Assembly (NCBI GenBank): GCA_022661535.1
Contig: JAKULF010000007.1
Location: forward strand, 2,790,001 to 2,854,000
Reading direction: 5' to 3'
DNA length: 64,000 bases
DNA from: Eutypa lata
Lineage: Eukaryota; Ascomycota; Sordariomycetes; Xylariales; Diatrypaceae
Shown here: positions 46,281 to 58,293 of the stretch, piece after piece
How the letters are laid out: every line of letters begins with the position of its first letter
Position numbering within the stretch: the stretch's first letter is position 1
Notes under the pieces: model-generated
Told to the model about the DNA's origin: nothing
Database searches by the model: none
Seen by the model: the letters and a program-made list of their open reading frames with translations, nothing else
Translations under genes and position numbers: made by a program

Positions 46281-49200
46281 GATGATGTGATGATAATTTC
46301 TCTGTTCTGGTTTAAGAGTACCTTGGAGAACTTTGTTTCGAGAGAGTGATGATGATGATGACTACCTAGAACTATCTAAGGCAGTGAAAGATAAAACAAG
46401 AGAGCTAGGTTTGCTTAGTTTTACCAACTCCGAATTTAAAGTATAAGACCCTTTTTCTTAGTTCAAGATGGCAAGGGAATGAGAGGATATCAAGAAATCA
46501 TGAAGAAAACTAAGATCAGAGAACGAAAAGATATGTAGAAAAGGAAAGTAGATCAGGTATAAATTTCTCGGGCGGCCTATCGGCCGTGGAGACCATGGGC
46601 AATGACTCACTAGCCAATTAACGCCTCTCAAAGGAGAAAGGGGAAAAAAGGGACAGGGAAAAGAAAAAGAAAAAGGGACTAGCAGCAAACCATCTGTCAA
46701 GCGTAGGGCGCCGTCCTGGCCATGTAATCCGGTGCAGTGGGCTCCCGTGGTGTCGAACTAGTGGTGTACCTGAGGAAATGTGCATCGATCCGCAAGAACT
46801 CCCAAACCCGGTATAGATTAGTCTCAACTGCTTCAATGCCGTCCAACCTGTCATGATATAACCATGCAGAGTCCCGTACAGTGAGATTTGACTTGGTCCA
46901 ATCATAGGTTTATCAGTTTCTTTGCCAACTCGGTGTCAATACCGTCATATCAAGTGGATATTCACTTGTGGCATAAGTAATTTGGAGTCGATAGCATCTG
47001 TCGTACATAGCGGTAAATGGTAAATACGCTCCAACATAACTTAGGTTGGCTGGCCTGCTCAACTTATGCACCAGGCCCTTCCAAGGAAATATTTCCTAAT
47101 TAGCTTTTAGTCAAGGTCGGTTGCACGCGGCGGCTTCAAGTCATGTGGTGGGTGTCGGCATGATAATGTATGGAGGCTAGATGGAGAAGGTTGTTTAATG
47201 GGACCTTATCGTGGTAGTTAGCTGCTTACTTATCAGCGCGTGCCGCACCGTGGCAGCTGGAATGTGGGAGCCCGGGAGGAAACGAAAGGCTTCCCCTTTG
47301 GTTGCTTGCATTCATTCTATCCATGCGTCGTCAGCGCTGCTGTCATGCCATGTCATAGTCATAGTGAAATCCAGTTGGATCGGTCAAAACTTGTATAGTA
47401 ATGAAAATATTTATGGTCCGAGATCGCAGCAGCAACGGCGTACTTTTATAGCTGATCCTCTTCCACCAGCACCCGTCGTCCCACAAATGCCCTACGTTCC
47501 CCCTATGAAGAGGCTGAATGAACGAGGCGGCCTTGGCTGCCGCTGTGGGGTGAAGATTTGCGGAATTACAAATTTTGACCGGCCCTTAACCCGAGCATTG
47601 CCTTAATTAAGCGACAATTGCCGCCTCCCGATAACCACTGGTAGTATTGACACCTGCCATGCAAGAAGCTTGGCTACCAATCAAGAGGTTACATCTTTTT
47701 GTCTCATTCTTCTAGAACATTGCCAGATGTCTTAGTTTAAACTATGCAAATTTATTCTATTTGAGTTCTTATTAATTAATGCTGCTGATGGCAACAGTCC
47801 TGGTAGATCACATGGATCATTTTATCTATCAACCTTCTGGTCAAATGTTTACGTCGAAATGATGATGAGAAGTATGTCTTAAGACAGAATCCTGGAGTGC
47901 TACATATGTATTAATCCGCATGGCAACCCGCCACGCGGACCTTTAATACCAATAAGACGTTAGTTTGATGCGAGTACAAATATGTCATCATGATAAACTT
48001 CTAAAATCCCAACATCGAATACAAGGTTCCCAGTATGTTCATCTATATTATGTATACGACGGCGCCCGAATTCCGTCAGTGGCGGTGTTTTTGAGACAAG
48101 AATGAAGTCCGATTAGACCAAAATATATTATTGGTTATTGGTCTTCCGGTTGCCGAAATGTCATGCAAGATTGACCATTAATCTTACATTATGATCTTTG
48201 AGATAATTTACCTTGCGTTTCATGATGTCTGTAGATGACTCATGTGATGTTCCCCTATCTCTGTCCTTTTTAAGTCATAACTGCGATTGGCCTTCTTTCT
48301 AATTGAGTTCGGCCTCCCCGGGAGTTTTCAGCTCATTTCATCCTCAAGGCGTCCTATGATAGAGGTAAAGTTGACCTCCTCTACTACTGGTTTAGTAGAA
48401 CTTTTCACCTCCAGAAACGATATTCCCGACCTAGATTATGTACGAGTAAGACACCTTATCGACGGGCAGGCTCTATGCGACCTTCAGACGCGAGTGAGAT
48501 TACGTATTCTTCAGTCGTCACCCCGAGTGTGATACAACTGTGGTTGTCAGCCATTAATCGCGGCTTTCATTGCAGTAAATCGACATTGTAGACGATGCTG
48601 ACGCTATATATGAAGTTGATGCCTATCTCTGCATGGAACCCACGGTATGCTTATCACAAAATGTGACATGGACCCCATCGACATCGAATGCCGTGCTTGG
48701 AAAATTGTGATCTCCAGGGGCATCAATACTAGTTACAACCGAGTCGTTCTTTAGCAGATAAGCACCGAAATGCTTTGACGGGGACCAGAGTAACGTTATA
48801 TCTAATGATTTTTTGTCAATATGTGATGCATAAACTTTCTTCACCCGGGTGAGTCATAACAGCAGTTGAAAGAGTGACTTGAGAGTCAGTACTTAGTTTA
48901 GATACGTTGTCAACTGGCCAGGGATGATAATGGCCGTGAGTTTAATGTTCATAGGCGGTCCACCGAGTGTGTCCTAATATGATTTTCTGAAATCACGACA
49001 AAGTAGCAATAACCCTTTCAAGGAGTTGTTAGTTGCTTTCCAGTGCATTTTTATTCTTGTACTAACATGATGATTTCTATAGCCTTCCTATTATCTCCGT
49101 TATCTAATTAAATATAGTCAAGGAGTGATATACAGTAACTTGACGAGCAAAATTAAGACGAGTGTTTATATAATCACATCAATAATATCGTTTCGTCATT

Positions 49201-49615
49201 ACTATTGAGTTGTTTTAAACCATGTTATTACGATCTATTGTACGTGATTCTCTGCCACCACAAGGACTCGATTCCTTCCCAAGCAGGTGAGCAACAAATT
49301 GTACTCGTTTAGACTGACTAATTTGTATATTACATAGAGCACATGATATAGCAACCTCATATACCCATCATCTGGTTATCTGCAATCTTGACTTAGCCAC
49401 CCCATCCCCTGAAACTGCCTAAGAGACCACAACACCCACAGCCAATAGCCGAATTCTTCTCTAGCGACAGGGCTACCATGAAGTGCCCCATACCCCTTGC
49501 TCCATAAAGTCCAACACCGATTGAAGAGCTCTTTTGTTTTGTCGGTATGCTGAAGTGGCGACGGACATGAGAGAAATGAAATCCATTTCATAGCCAATTA
49601 GGTGGCGGATATGGA
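46281..49615. other. long intergenic region
   Basis: About 3.3 kb with no supported gene. Frames at 46618-46905 (minus), 47211-47606 (plus), 48287-48532 (plus) and 48623-48844 (minus) were inspected. The last two look slightly protein-like (DIPDLDYVRVRHLIDGQALC; KKSLDITLLWSPSKHFGAYL) and could be relics, but no domain is recognised. Confidence 0.4.
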
Positions 49616-50763
49616 CTAATCAAACATTTGCTTCATGAAAACTCCACGGCCAGCGTTCTCGATTTTCTCGAGGAATTTCTATGTTTCGTTAGTAATTACC
49701 AGGAGTTTGCATCATGTAGTTGGTCTCGCATCAGCGAAAAGAACTTAGCGGACTTTCCTACCTTCTCTTGCTTCTTGAAGTCTTCCGCCGCCTCCTTAAT
49801 CAGTTCCTCAAGCTCCGCTTCTAGGTTAGCAGTGCTGCCATCCGATCCCTCAATCGCGTTCATGATATTCTTCCAGTCAGAGTCCTGTCCGTCCAGGTTG
49901 TCCGACCTGGAGCTTGAAGCGAGGTCTTTGCTGAGTGATTCGATTTCCGCCTGGGCCTCGCTCTAAGATGCCCATAGCTCCTCGAGACTCACAGCCGTGG
50001 CTTTCAGCATCTCCTCGAAGGACGCGATCGCCTCCTTAATCGGTATGCTCACAGTCCGGTACTGTCCGTCAACACCTTTAGCCGAATACTCCGCATCCTC
50101 GTCTGACAGAAGCCCGTGAAGCTGGGCGCTCTGATTCGCCAGGATTTCCAGTTTTCGATGGTCGGATTTGAGGGATTCGTTGAATTCGGTGGTAAGCTCT
50201 GTCTCTGCCTTTTCGAGCTCCACCATGGCTTTGGAATAATGCTCATTTCTGAGATCAACATAGCCATCTTGGTCGATGTTAGTATAAGGCTTGACCATGT
50301 AGACGTGTCATCCGTAGCCTTCGGCCAGTTGGAAGCTTCGCTCCCGGTGTCTAGTGTGTGGTTGGAGAACTAAGTTGAATGAGAACTCACTCTTCACATT
50401 GGTCGCCAAAGGATGCTCTGAGGGAGAAGAGGGATTCTGATGATGGTGGCGGCTCATGACAGGATTATTAAAGCTGCTAGTATCCCTAGTTACATCTAAC
50501 TGGCACTTATTGAAGAATGAGGCGGTAGAACTCGGTCTTCGGATAGGAGAGCGTGGGCGTGAATCATTTTCTTCATCGTCCATGAGTCGCTGGCTTCTCA
50601 GGCTCTCATTATAGAAACGCGCCTGTCGCTTTGGGGACTTTCTGCGTGGGCCGTCATCATAATCATCGTTACCGAACAAACGATGTTTTAGGCTTGCGAC
50701 GCCTTTGTTGGTCTCGCTCTCCAAGGGACTTGGGTTCTGGGTGCCGTAGAGACGAGTGAACAT
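49616..50763 (-). CDS. coiled-coil protein of unknown function, interrupted by an in-frame TAG
   Basis: By-eye exons 50763-50391, 50267-49762 and 49678-49616 join in frame (123-nt intron with TACTAAC branch and CCAAG acceptor; 83-nt intron with GTAGGA donor). They encode 313 codons. Residues 1-125 are basic and disordered (FTRLYGTQNPSP, RRKSPKRQARFYNESLR). From about 125 to the end it is a long coiled coil (SKAMVELEKAETELTTEF, EAQAEIESLSKDL, NLEAELEELIKEAAEDF) finishing FMKQMFD. Codon 226 is TAG at 49963-49965 in the middle of the helix. Either the gene is a recent nonsense allele (CAG to TAG fits), or a 30-nt GT-AG segment (49963-49992) is spliced out, which would be extraordinarily short. 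The true start is the ATG of MFTRLYG. I do not recognise the family; a spindle-pole or kinetochore-type structural role would be a guess. Confidence 0.6.
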
Positions 50764-51444
50764 GATGGCCAATTTGTGATGTCACTCCTAAGTTTCGAAG
50801 AGAATACTCTACAAGTTTCAAGTATGAGAAAAGGGGGGAATTTGAGGTGGTCTCAATTAAGAATGTGCACTCGATACGCAGCTCTCAACCTACTACAAGA
50901 TAGGCTCGGGAAAATTCAAAAGAACACATGCATTTACTTGGGGGGAAGAACCAGAAAATATAAGTAGGTTGTTCTTACATAACCTAAGTAGTCTAGCCCA
51001 CATGAAATTGCGTAGGAAGGCGCAATGACTGGGAGTGAGAAACAACCCACTCCTGGTAGTTACTTCCACATTTTACTCCCATGATTACTTTAGGTACATG
51101 CATGTATATGAGGTAGGTACCTAAAGAATGTAGGCATCTAATAATATTGTAGTAGAAGGGTCGTATATGTATCGGCTAATCTCTAACGATTTCGCCATTT
51201 GGATTTTATTGGAGGCTCATCCCCTGTATGATTGCTGCGGTAGTAAGGACGACTATATAATAAATATTCTAGTAAAATATCCCCCACATTTACCTTACTT
51301 CTGCTGTTAATAAAAATAAAAACAAAAATAAAGCTCACTCAGCAGGTTCGAACTAGGGAATTTTTTCAAAAGTCTAGACAAGCCACTCATGTATAATACT
51401 CTGACTCCTCTTGCGTAGCTCTAAGCTCCTAAAATTTCGTAGAC
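50764..51444. other. intergenic
   Basis: AT-rich spacer with an AAAAATA-type run near 51307-51330. The string AGGTTCGAACT at 51343-51353 resembles a tRNA B-box, but no tRNA can be folded around it. Confidence 0.45.
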
Positions 51445-52107
51445 TTAACACTTGCTGCGAGCAGTATATCCTGGCAATATACTTCGCAATGCCATAGACT
51501 CCATAGCCCAGATCGCCAATGCGCTCATGAGCAGGAACTCCTCAAGCCCCTGATCCAAACCCATTAGAATGTCCATCTCCGCACCCTTTGCTTTATTTAC
51601 CATGCCACCGCTAAAAAGCCTCGCGACTACTCGACCATCCTCGTCTATGCATCTATAGATCGTTCTAAGCCGTTTCTGCTTATCCTTGCGCCAGTAGAAC
51701 GTCACTTTCTCCCCCGTCTTTCTGCCCTCTGTTGTGGTAGAGTGATAGTCGCTACGGCGTAGAAAATTCTTGTCGCGCCGCAAATTCTCCAAAGCCAGCT
51801 CGTTCTTTGGCTGCTTCGTGTAATCTCCCTTGCCCACTTGTATATTTCGGGATAGCGGTTGATATTTGGCGAAGTTGATCATGGACCCTTTCTCAGAATC
51901 ACCCCGCCGTAATAGCAGCTGCGGCGAGGATAGCGACCACAATCTCCATTGGAAGAAATAAGAATTGTAGTTTTGAGACCAGACTGCATGAATGTGCGCA
52001 TTGAGATAGGCATGCGTATAGTACATTATAACCTTCTTGTAGGCAACCTTGGCAGGTTTGGAGACAGAAGTGGCCTCTTGGCCGGGGGACGCAGTCGTTC
52101 CAGCCAT
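51445..52107 (-). CDS. hypothetical protein, possibly tubby/scramblase-like fold
   Basis: I start at the ATG of MAGTTASPG (220 residues, context AATCATGG). The frame stays open upstream but has no earlier ATG that would make a better start. The middle contains SPQLLLRRGDSEKGSMINFAK, and KVTFYWRKDKQKRLRTIYRCIDEDGRVVARLF reads as alternating beta strands like the tubby C-terminal/scramblase-like fungal family (DUF6593-like). The C terminus carries a hydrophobic helix (GLEEFLLMSALAIWAMESMA) that could be buried as in that fold. No catalytic residues are recognisable. Family placement is by pattern only. Confidence 0.55.
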   Translation of the reverse strand: MAGTTASPGQEATSVSKPAKVAYKKVIMYYTHAYLNAHIHAVWSQNYNSYFFQWRLWSLSSPQLLLRRGDSEKGSMINFAKYQPLSRNIQVGKGDYTKQPKNELALENLRRDKNFLRRSDYHSTTTEGRKTGEKVTFYWRKDKQKRLRTIYRCIDEDGRVVARLFSGGMVNKAKGAEMDILMGLDQGLEEFLLMSALAIWAMESMALRSILPGYTARSKC

Positions 52108-53574
52108 GATTGATTGTGAGAATTTGGTGGGTGCGATTCCACGCGAAGCAAAGGATCTGGTTGGAAATGGTAAAACGAAGAGAAGGGGCCAGGTGGTCGT
52201 GCGAAGTTGGGTTCGTAGAATATGTGTTATTAATGAGGTGGCTGTGGTCAATATATGACGCAACGAGGCTATACAGCTAGAGGAAATGACATATTGCCCA
52301 ACGCCAAGTTCTGCACCGGGCGTATGTCGCTTGCATCACGGAAATTGGATTCGAGAAGAAATGAGACCATAGTGCAACTACCACAGCCGCAGTTAACTGG
52401 ATTAAAATGTCTTGAGAGCACAATTATCAAAGCGCAATGAGCTCTTTTCAAGACTGGTATGAAGGATTACGAAGCGATGGTGGCAGTACAGTCTCATTTC
52501 TTCTCTAACCCAACTGGACGGAAGAACATGGCGAGGCGGTGTAAAGATCATCCTATTTAGCCCATCAAGCTGCTCCAAGGAGCACGGTCTTATAACCCCT
52601 GAATGCCCTCGTTTACGAAAGGCTATCATATCGTCAAATTTAATCTTTAATAAAAAGCATAACTTCACTTTAATTAACATATAAGTTATAGCGTTTTTGT
52701 TCGTTAATACCACCCCTATGAAATGATGACCCCTTTAATTTTCGTGTTCACGATATTGAAGCTTGGCTAATAACACTTACCTATAGGCCTTCTCATGGAT
52801 CATCATGTCTTGGTGGGAAACATACGAGTCTAGGAGGTTGGAGAACGTCTTGACGGCTGGAATGATCGCAGTCCGAAAGCTTAATCTTTATTATAGAAGT
52901 TATTGAAGCAGAGTCGTGCAACCGGCTTCTTCATGCACAAAGGTCGTCTGCTACCGGTAACTATGGCAAAGTGGAAAGTTGCTCCAAAGCAATGAACAAG
53001 ATTAAACTTTATATAAAAAGCCGCAGCAGATATCTCTGCTGCAATGTAGAATTCAATACATTGTTGGGCATATTGCAAGAACGGAGGGTTATTGTCAAAC
53101 GGCATGTATCAGATCGTTGACGGTATATTCAAATCTAGCCTTGTACCTAGATGATAACTAAACCTCTCCTCATGTCTGATCGCGACCCGGAGCCACTACG
53201 TTTGTATCACACTGCATCTACACACGAAGTGTGCATATTGTACGTGGTAACATTAATGCAGGTGGTTTTTCGGCAACCCGCCAAATCGAGTCAGTCGCAC
53301 CCGTAAGCCGGGACAGAACCCGTATGAGCCGACGTCAGGTTAGTTAAGCGAGCCCAAAGGAATATAGTCGTCAGCCATCACCACCCTCCAGAAACGGTTA
53401 TACAGGATGCAGCCCGATATCGTGCCATGGCTCCTCTATTGTTGCATGCAAGGTGACCAATATTTTGTAGTCGTATACAGCCTACAAAGCCACCACCTAA
53501 CATTGCATCTGTCGTGAGAGCTTCAACCTCATTTCAATTAATATTTTTACCCATCACGAAAGCTACTGATAAGA
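52108..53574. other. intergenic, divergent promoters
   Basis: Lies between the tubby-like gene (minus) and the DHA2 transporter (plus). No supported coding frame; AT-rich around 52620-52740. Confidence 0.45.
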
Positions 53575-55447
53575 ATGGCGAGCATTAACGTAGAGACTCG
53601 TGATACTGTTGGGGTGACTGCAGACATGATCGAAAAGCAGCACATAGAACAGGAGGAGGATGCGGATGCAGGCCATTACCTAAAGGGGGTTTCTCTCGCT
53701 TCTTTGGTCATGGCTAATGCGGCCATTTCCTTCGTGCTGGCACTTGACAAAACCATTCTAGGTTCGAAGTTGTTTTTGTTATTTTTCTTCTCCCTCGCCG
53801 TGATGATTAGCATAATTAGCTGATGTACGTAATACTTAGCCACCGCGATACCCCAGATCACCAGCGATTTCCAGAGCCTCAACGACATGGGATGGTATGG
53901 GTCTGCCTACCTTATCACTCAGATGGCCCTGTTGCCGACTTGCGGACGCCTCTACACATTCTACAATTTGAAGTGGACATACTGCACTCTGCTGACTGTA
54001 TTTGAACTTGGCTGTGTCGTCTCTGCCGTCGCGCCGAATTCGACGGCGCTTATCACAGGGAGGGCGGTTTCTGGCTTGGGTGCTGCCGGTTTGATGAGTA
54101 GAGCAACAATCATCATGTCATATTACGTCTCTCTGAGAAAGCGGCCGATAGTACTGGCCATTGTTCTCGGTTTCTATAACATTGGATCAGCCGTAGGACC
54201 ACTCGTGGGTGGCGCTATCAGCGATAACCAAAGGCTTACTTGGCGGTTCATCTTCTGGGTCAATCTTCGTAAGTTCCCGTCTATAACATTTCAATTGCTA
54301 CCCACTGACGGCTTCATACAGCTCTCGGGGCTGTTGGTCTGGTTCTGAATTGGTTTGTCTTGAGAAACCCTCCACCTTCAGAAAATGCAGGGCTGTCATG
54401 GACCCAGAAGATGAGTCGACTGGACATTCCAGGCGCCATTGTGCTGCTCGGTGCAACAACGTGTTTAAACATAGCGCTGCAGTGGGGGGGGGGCATTGTG
54501 TATCCATGGTCTAATGCAAATGTGTTCGGCTGCCTGATTGGATTCGGTTTACTTTTGATCGTTTTCGTATGCTTGCAAATTCGAGGCAAAGAGAGGTTGG
54601 CGCATCGAATCCATTCTTATACGTTTTAATACCTCTAGTACTCTTGCTAATGTAATTTAGCTCTACTATTCCTCTTCGCCTGTTTCGAAACCGCACGGCA
54701 TGTGTTTCATGTGGCTTCATGCTCCTCGCCCAGGTACCTATTGTCTTGCAAACATATTACTGACCCATATACTTCCAGTCGGTGCTGGATACCAGTGCGA
54801 GAGACTCAGGCATCTATTCACTCCCCATTATCGTTTCCAACTGCGTTGGCACACTCTGTGCCGGCTGGGTTGCCTCCAGGTTTCGTCATTACGTGCCGTT
54901 GATGTGGATTGGTGCCCCTATATTGGCTGTCGGAGGCGGTCTGTTACAACTCATCCGCCCCGACACTCCCACTGGGCAATGGGTAGGATTCCAAATTCTC
55001 TCCGGGGCGGGCTACGGCATTTGTGGCCAGATGCCGCTACTGGCGGTCCAAGTCGTGCTCGGCGAGGCAGATGTACCGACCGGCCTGGTGATGGTCCTGC
55101 TTTTCCAATGTCTCGGGGGCGCTTTGGCTCCTAGCATCGGGCAGAACCTGTTCACTGAGAATCTTCTACGGAACCTTGCTGAAGTTCAAGGAATTGATGG
55201 TGCAGCCGTGGTAGCGGCTGGTGGGAGGGGGTTCCGGGAGATAGTTCCTGAAGACTTGATGGACGAGGTCATCAACGCGTTCAGTTCTGCTTTGAGGGTC
55301 GTTTTCTGGGTTGCGCTCGCTACTCCAGTCCTGGCTTGGGTCGTAAGCTGGGCAATGGAATGGCGAAGAGTACCCAAAGACCGTGAAAGGGCCAACTTAG
55401 AGAATATGACTGCTCAAGGTGGGAATACACAGGACTTGGAGAAGTAG
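53575..55447 (+). CDS. MFS drug/toxin-type efflux transporter, DHA2 (14-TM) family
   Basis: A proton-coupled exporter of the plasma membrane. Exons 53575-53761, 53840-54268, 54322-54595, 54661-54733 and 54779-55447 give 543 residues. ALDKTILATAIPQITSDF and DMGWYGSAYLIT in the first helix region and TGRAVSGLGAAGLMS (motif C-like region GFYNIGSAVGPLVGGAISD) are classic for the family. LTWRFIFWVNLP forms the next loop. The final exon supplies SARDSGIYSLPIIVSN and the last four helices. The 54734-54778 segment, removed here as a 45-nt intron, reads VPIVLQTYY-stop-PIYFQ, which matches the conserved helix of the family. It may therefore be coding in relatives, so this gene could be a pseudogene or have an exitron. 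The substrate cannot be predicted, and no biosynthetic cluster is adjacent. Confidence 0.8.
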
Positions 55448-56549
55448 TTGGTTGGTGAAGCAAGAAGCTGTCGCAGTATAAATAGCGTTATTGCCGCTAG
55501 AGCAATAACGGTTCCGTTTTTGTATGCAATAGAAGCACCTAAGTACAAATCAAATCTTCTAAGTAGGACCATCGAAATGTGTCAGAATCCCGGTTTCTGA
55601 TGGTGAAAGACACGCTTGGCACTGTGGTAAGACGGGTACGTCTAGGAGCTATGCTCTTTCATGTTGCCGGGAGGGTTCACAGTTTATTTGTACGATTTAT
55701 TTTATTTGGGCTCCGAGGCCTACCATCCGGCGCGGTTTCGAAGGTGTACTAATTTCCGGGGGTAGTAGATAGCTATGTTATTTCATATATGAAATGGATG
55801 ATTGTACAGTAGTTGTCCTTGATGCCGCGTATAGGCCAAGTGAACAAGCGCTTTTGCAAACCCGCATTTGGAATTAAGAATACTAATGTTGCGGTTTCCG
55901 TGCCGGGCCCCTTGCCAGAAAGACATCGGTGGGGTTCACAAAAATATCGATATCTCTTGCAAGATGGCCTCGTACTTCAACTTCGGTCGTCTCGATGATA
56001 TACAAAGTAGTATATCCCTTATGACCTCAGATTATAAAATTTCGTTTAGGGGAAATCTGTCAAAGAGTAAACAGTAGGTAAAGCAAATTAATTTCAGAAA
56101 GTAAAATATATATAAAGCTTCCTTTTTCAAAATAATAAGTATAATTAAATTTCGGAAATTGCCATATCTAAAATCAAAGAGACCATTAACCCCGTGGGAC
56201 ATCTAAGTATTGTAGCCTTATCTTCAACTGAGGTCTCATATATGTAATGAGAAGTCTTCTAGTAGCATCACATTTTGATATTTAGAATGTATAGAAAGAA
56301 TGCCCGAAAGTGCAAGGTTTATTTATTAAAGAAAGCAAATCATATGCGTTGCTAGAACATTTTAAGCTATAAGATTCATGTTGATATAATATCATACACC
56401 CACCACCCCTGAATCAAGCCTTAGTTCTAATTGTAGTTGCGATGTCGGGTTAGAAAGCGGGACAATAAAGGTTATATCGGCGAGAAGCGAAGGCCTGTTC
56501 ACTTTAGCCTCGCTATCTTGATGCATTTAGTTCTAGGGAAACAAAATGT
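55448..56549. other. intergenic, convergent 3' ends
   Basis: Lies between the two transporter stop codons, with AT-rich DNA from about 56030 to 56400. Nothing else is supported. Confidence 0.5.
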
Positions 56550-58293
56550 TTATAGAACGTACTACGAAAATCGCGTTAGCTTTTTGACTGGAGATTTTGG
56601 AATACAAAACTCACTCGGAACTCATGGTTTTCTCGGTCAGTGAGGTCGAAGAACTCGCTGTTCTCTTGGTGCTCTTCCTCGACGTAGTTGCGGTCACGCC
56701 TCCTGTTCTCCCATGTATAGTACAGCATGAGGACGACAGTGCACAAAGCAGCAAATGCCGTAGATACGACCATGGCCACCTTAGCCGGAATATAGGTGGG
56801 TTCGTCTTGGTCGCGGAAGGTCAAGGGGCCGATGATGTTGCCAACACCTGTACGAGATTGTAAGCTTTCTTCAATGGCTGACACAAACAATCCGCCAAGA
56901 AATGGTTTACTAACAAAACGAGATTAGAACAATGGCATTCATTGTAATTTTCTTTGTATGCCCAGCATAGTTGGCGCCCGCATACGAATACATCAACGGG
57001 AGAGACGACCCAATGAAGTTGGCCGAGTAGTTTCCCACCATCTTCCCTGCGACGTAGCCATCCTCAGGTAGAAATGCCATCAAATTGCTCCCGAGAAATC
57101 CAAATCCCAGGGTGGCAAGGATGAACGGTCCTCGCTTGTTGAATCGGCCTGCGAACCAAGTGCCTCCAATAGTCGCGATGCAAGCCACCGCTCCTGACGG
57201 GATCGAGAGAAGTGCTGCCTCTTTAGACGTGAATCCGAAGCTCTGAATGACCGTCGCTTGGTAGCTGCTGATAAAGCCATTGGGGACGTTGGATGACAGC
57301 ACAATCAAAGTCAGAAGCCAGGTTTGCGGATCCTTGAAACACTCCCAGACTTGGGGCAGCTTGAAGTGCTTGTTCTCGACACCGGTCTTGTTATCGCGAA
57401 GCCGCTCAATGGCCCAGACCTTCTCTTCCTGTGAGAGCTTCGATGTCATAGGGGAGTCGGGTAGGAAAAGTATGACCAGGATTCCGACCACGATGGTGAT
57501 GAGTCCAAATACAAGAAACATGATTTGCCAGGATTTGAAGGCACGGCCGGTGTAATGCTGGAGTCCGAAAGACGTGATGGCGCCGACCATCTTGCCAACG
57601 CCGGTGCCGACGTACCATAATCCCACCCGGGGCGGCTGCTCAGATTTCTTGTACCACATCGTTGTGATGATCATGAGAGAGGGAGCAACCACTGCCTCGA
57701 AGCAGCCGAGGAGGACTCGAAGGGAAACCAGACCGGCCCAGTTGTTTGCAGCGGAAGTGCAAGCAACCATGAGGCCCCAAGCACAGACATTGACTCCGAG
57801 ATATTTCGCCGTTGGCAGACGTTGCATGAGATAGCTAGTGGGAAACTCGAACGCCAGATAGGTCACGTAAAAGACCAAGGCTAGCTGGGAGTATTGGTCT
57901 CCATTGATGCCTGTGTCGGGCTGGAGTCCCATGACATTGGCATAATTGACTGCAGGGTAACCACGTAAGTTCGAGCATACGAATGGGAGCCATTACCTAA
58001 TTAAGAACAAAGTAACCTACTGAGAGTTTTGTCCAGGTATTGCAAGAAGTAGCAGGCAACTAGGTGCATAGAATCAAATCAGCTCTCATGTCGTATAAAA
58101 GACGTGTTTGGCTTCTGAACTAACACATGAGCGGCACAACTGTGCGATCGATCTTCTTCACAAGTCTCTTTTCGTCTTGGGTGGTCATGAGAACGGCGTT
58201 GCCATTGCTGATGAACTGTAAGGCTGCATCGCCGTCACTGACGTCCACAATGTCATATTTGCGGTCTTCAGCATGATGCTCTTTCTCTGCCAT
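56550..58293 (-). CDS. MFS transporter, allantoate permease (Dal5/anion:cation symporter) family
   Basis: A 12-helix carrier for organic anions such as allantoate, nicotinate, pantothenate or dipeptides. Exons 58293-58125, 58059-58021, 57949-56915, 56847-56615 and 56561-56550 give 495 residues. The 39-nt second exon restores PLMFACYFLQYLDKTLINYA, the signature first helix. Later landmarks are FPTSYLMQRLPTAKYLG, RVLLGCFEAVVAPSL, the cytosolic loop SQEEKVWAIERLRDNKTG, and CVGNIIGPLTFRDQDEP. The ending NHEFR-YVL uses a 12-nt terminal exon (TAC GTT CTA TAA) after an intron with GCTAAC branch site, instead of reading through to another stop. That tail matches the usual family C terminus. The start ATG is that of MAEKEHH; an upstream in-frame Met adds seven residues. 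It is convergent with the DHA2 transporter; no shared pathway is evident. Confidence 0.88.

Noticed and set aside
45570..46349. 259-codon plus-strand frame over the aminotransferase
   Set aside because: Shadow frame; composition is R/H/G/A-rich and no domain is present.
51340..51356. B-box-like AGGTTCGAACT
   Set aside because: No cloverleaf can be folded around it on the plus strand.
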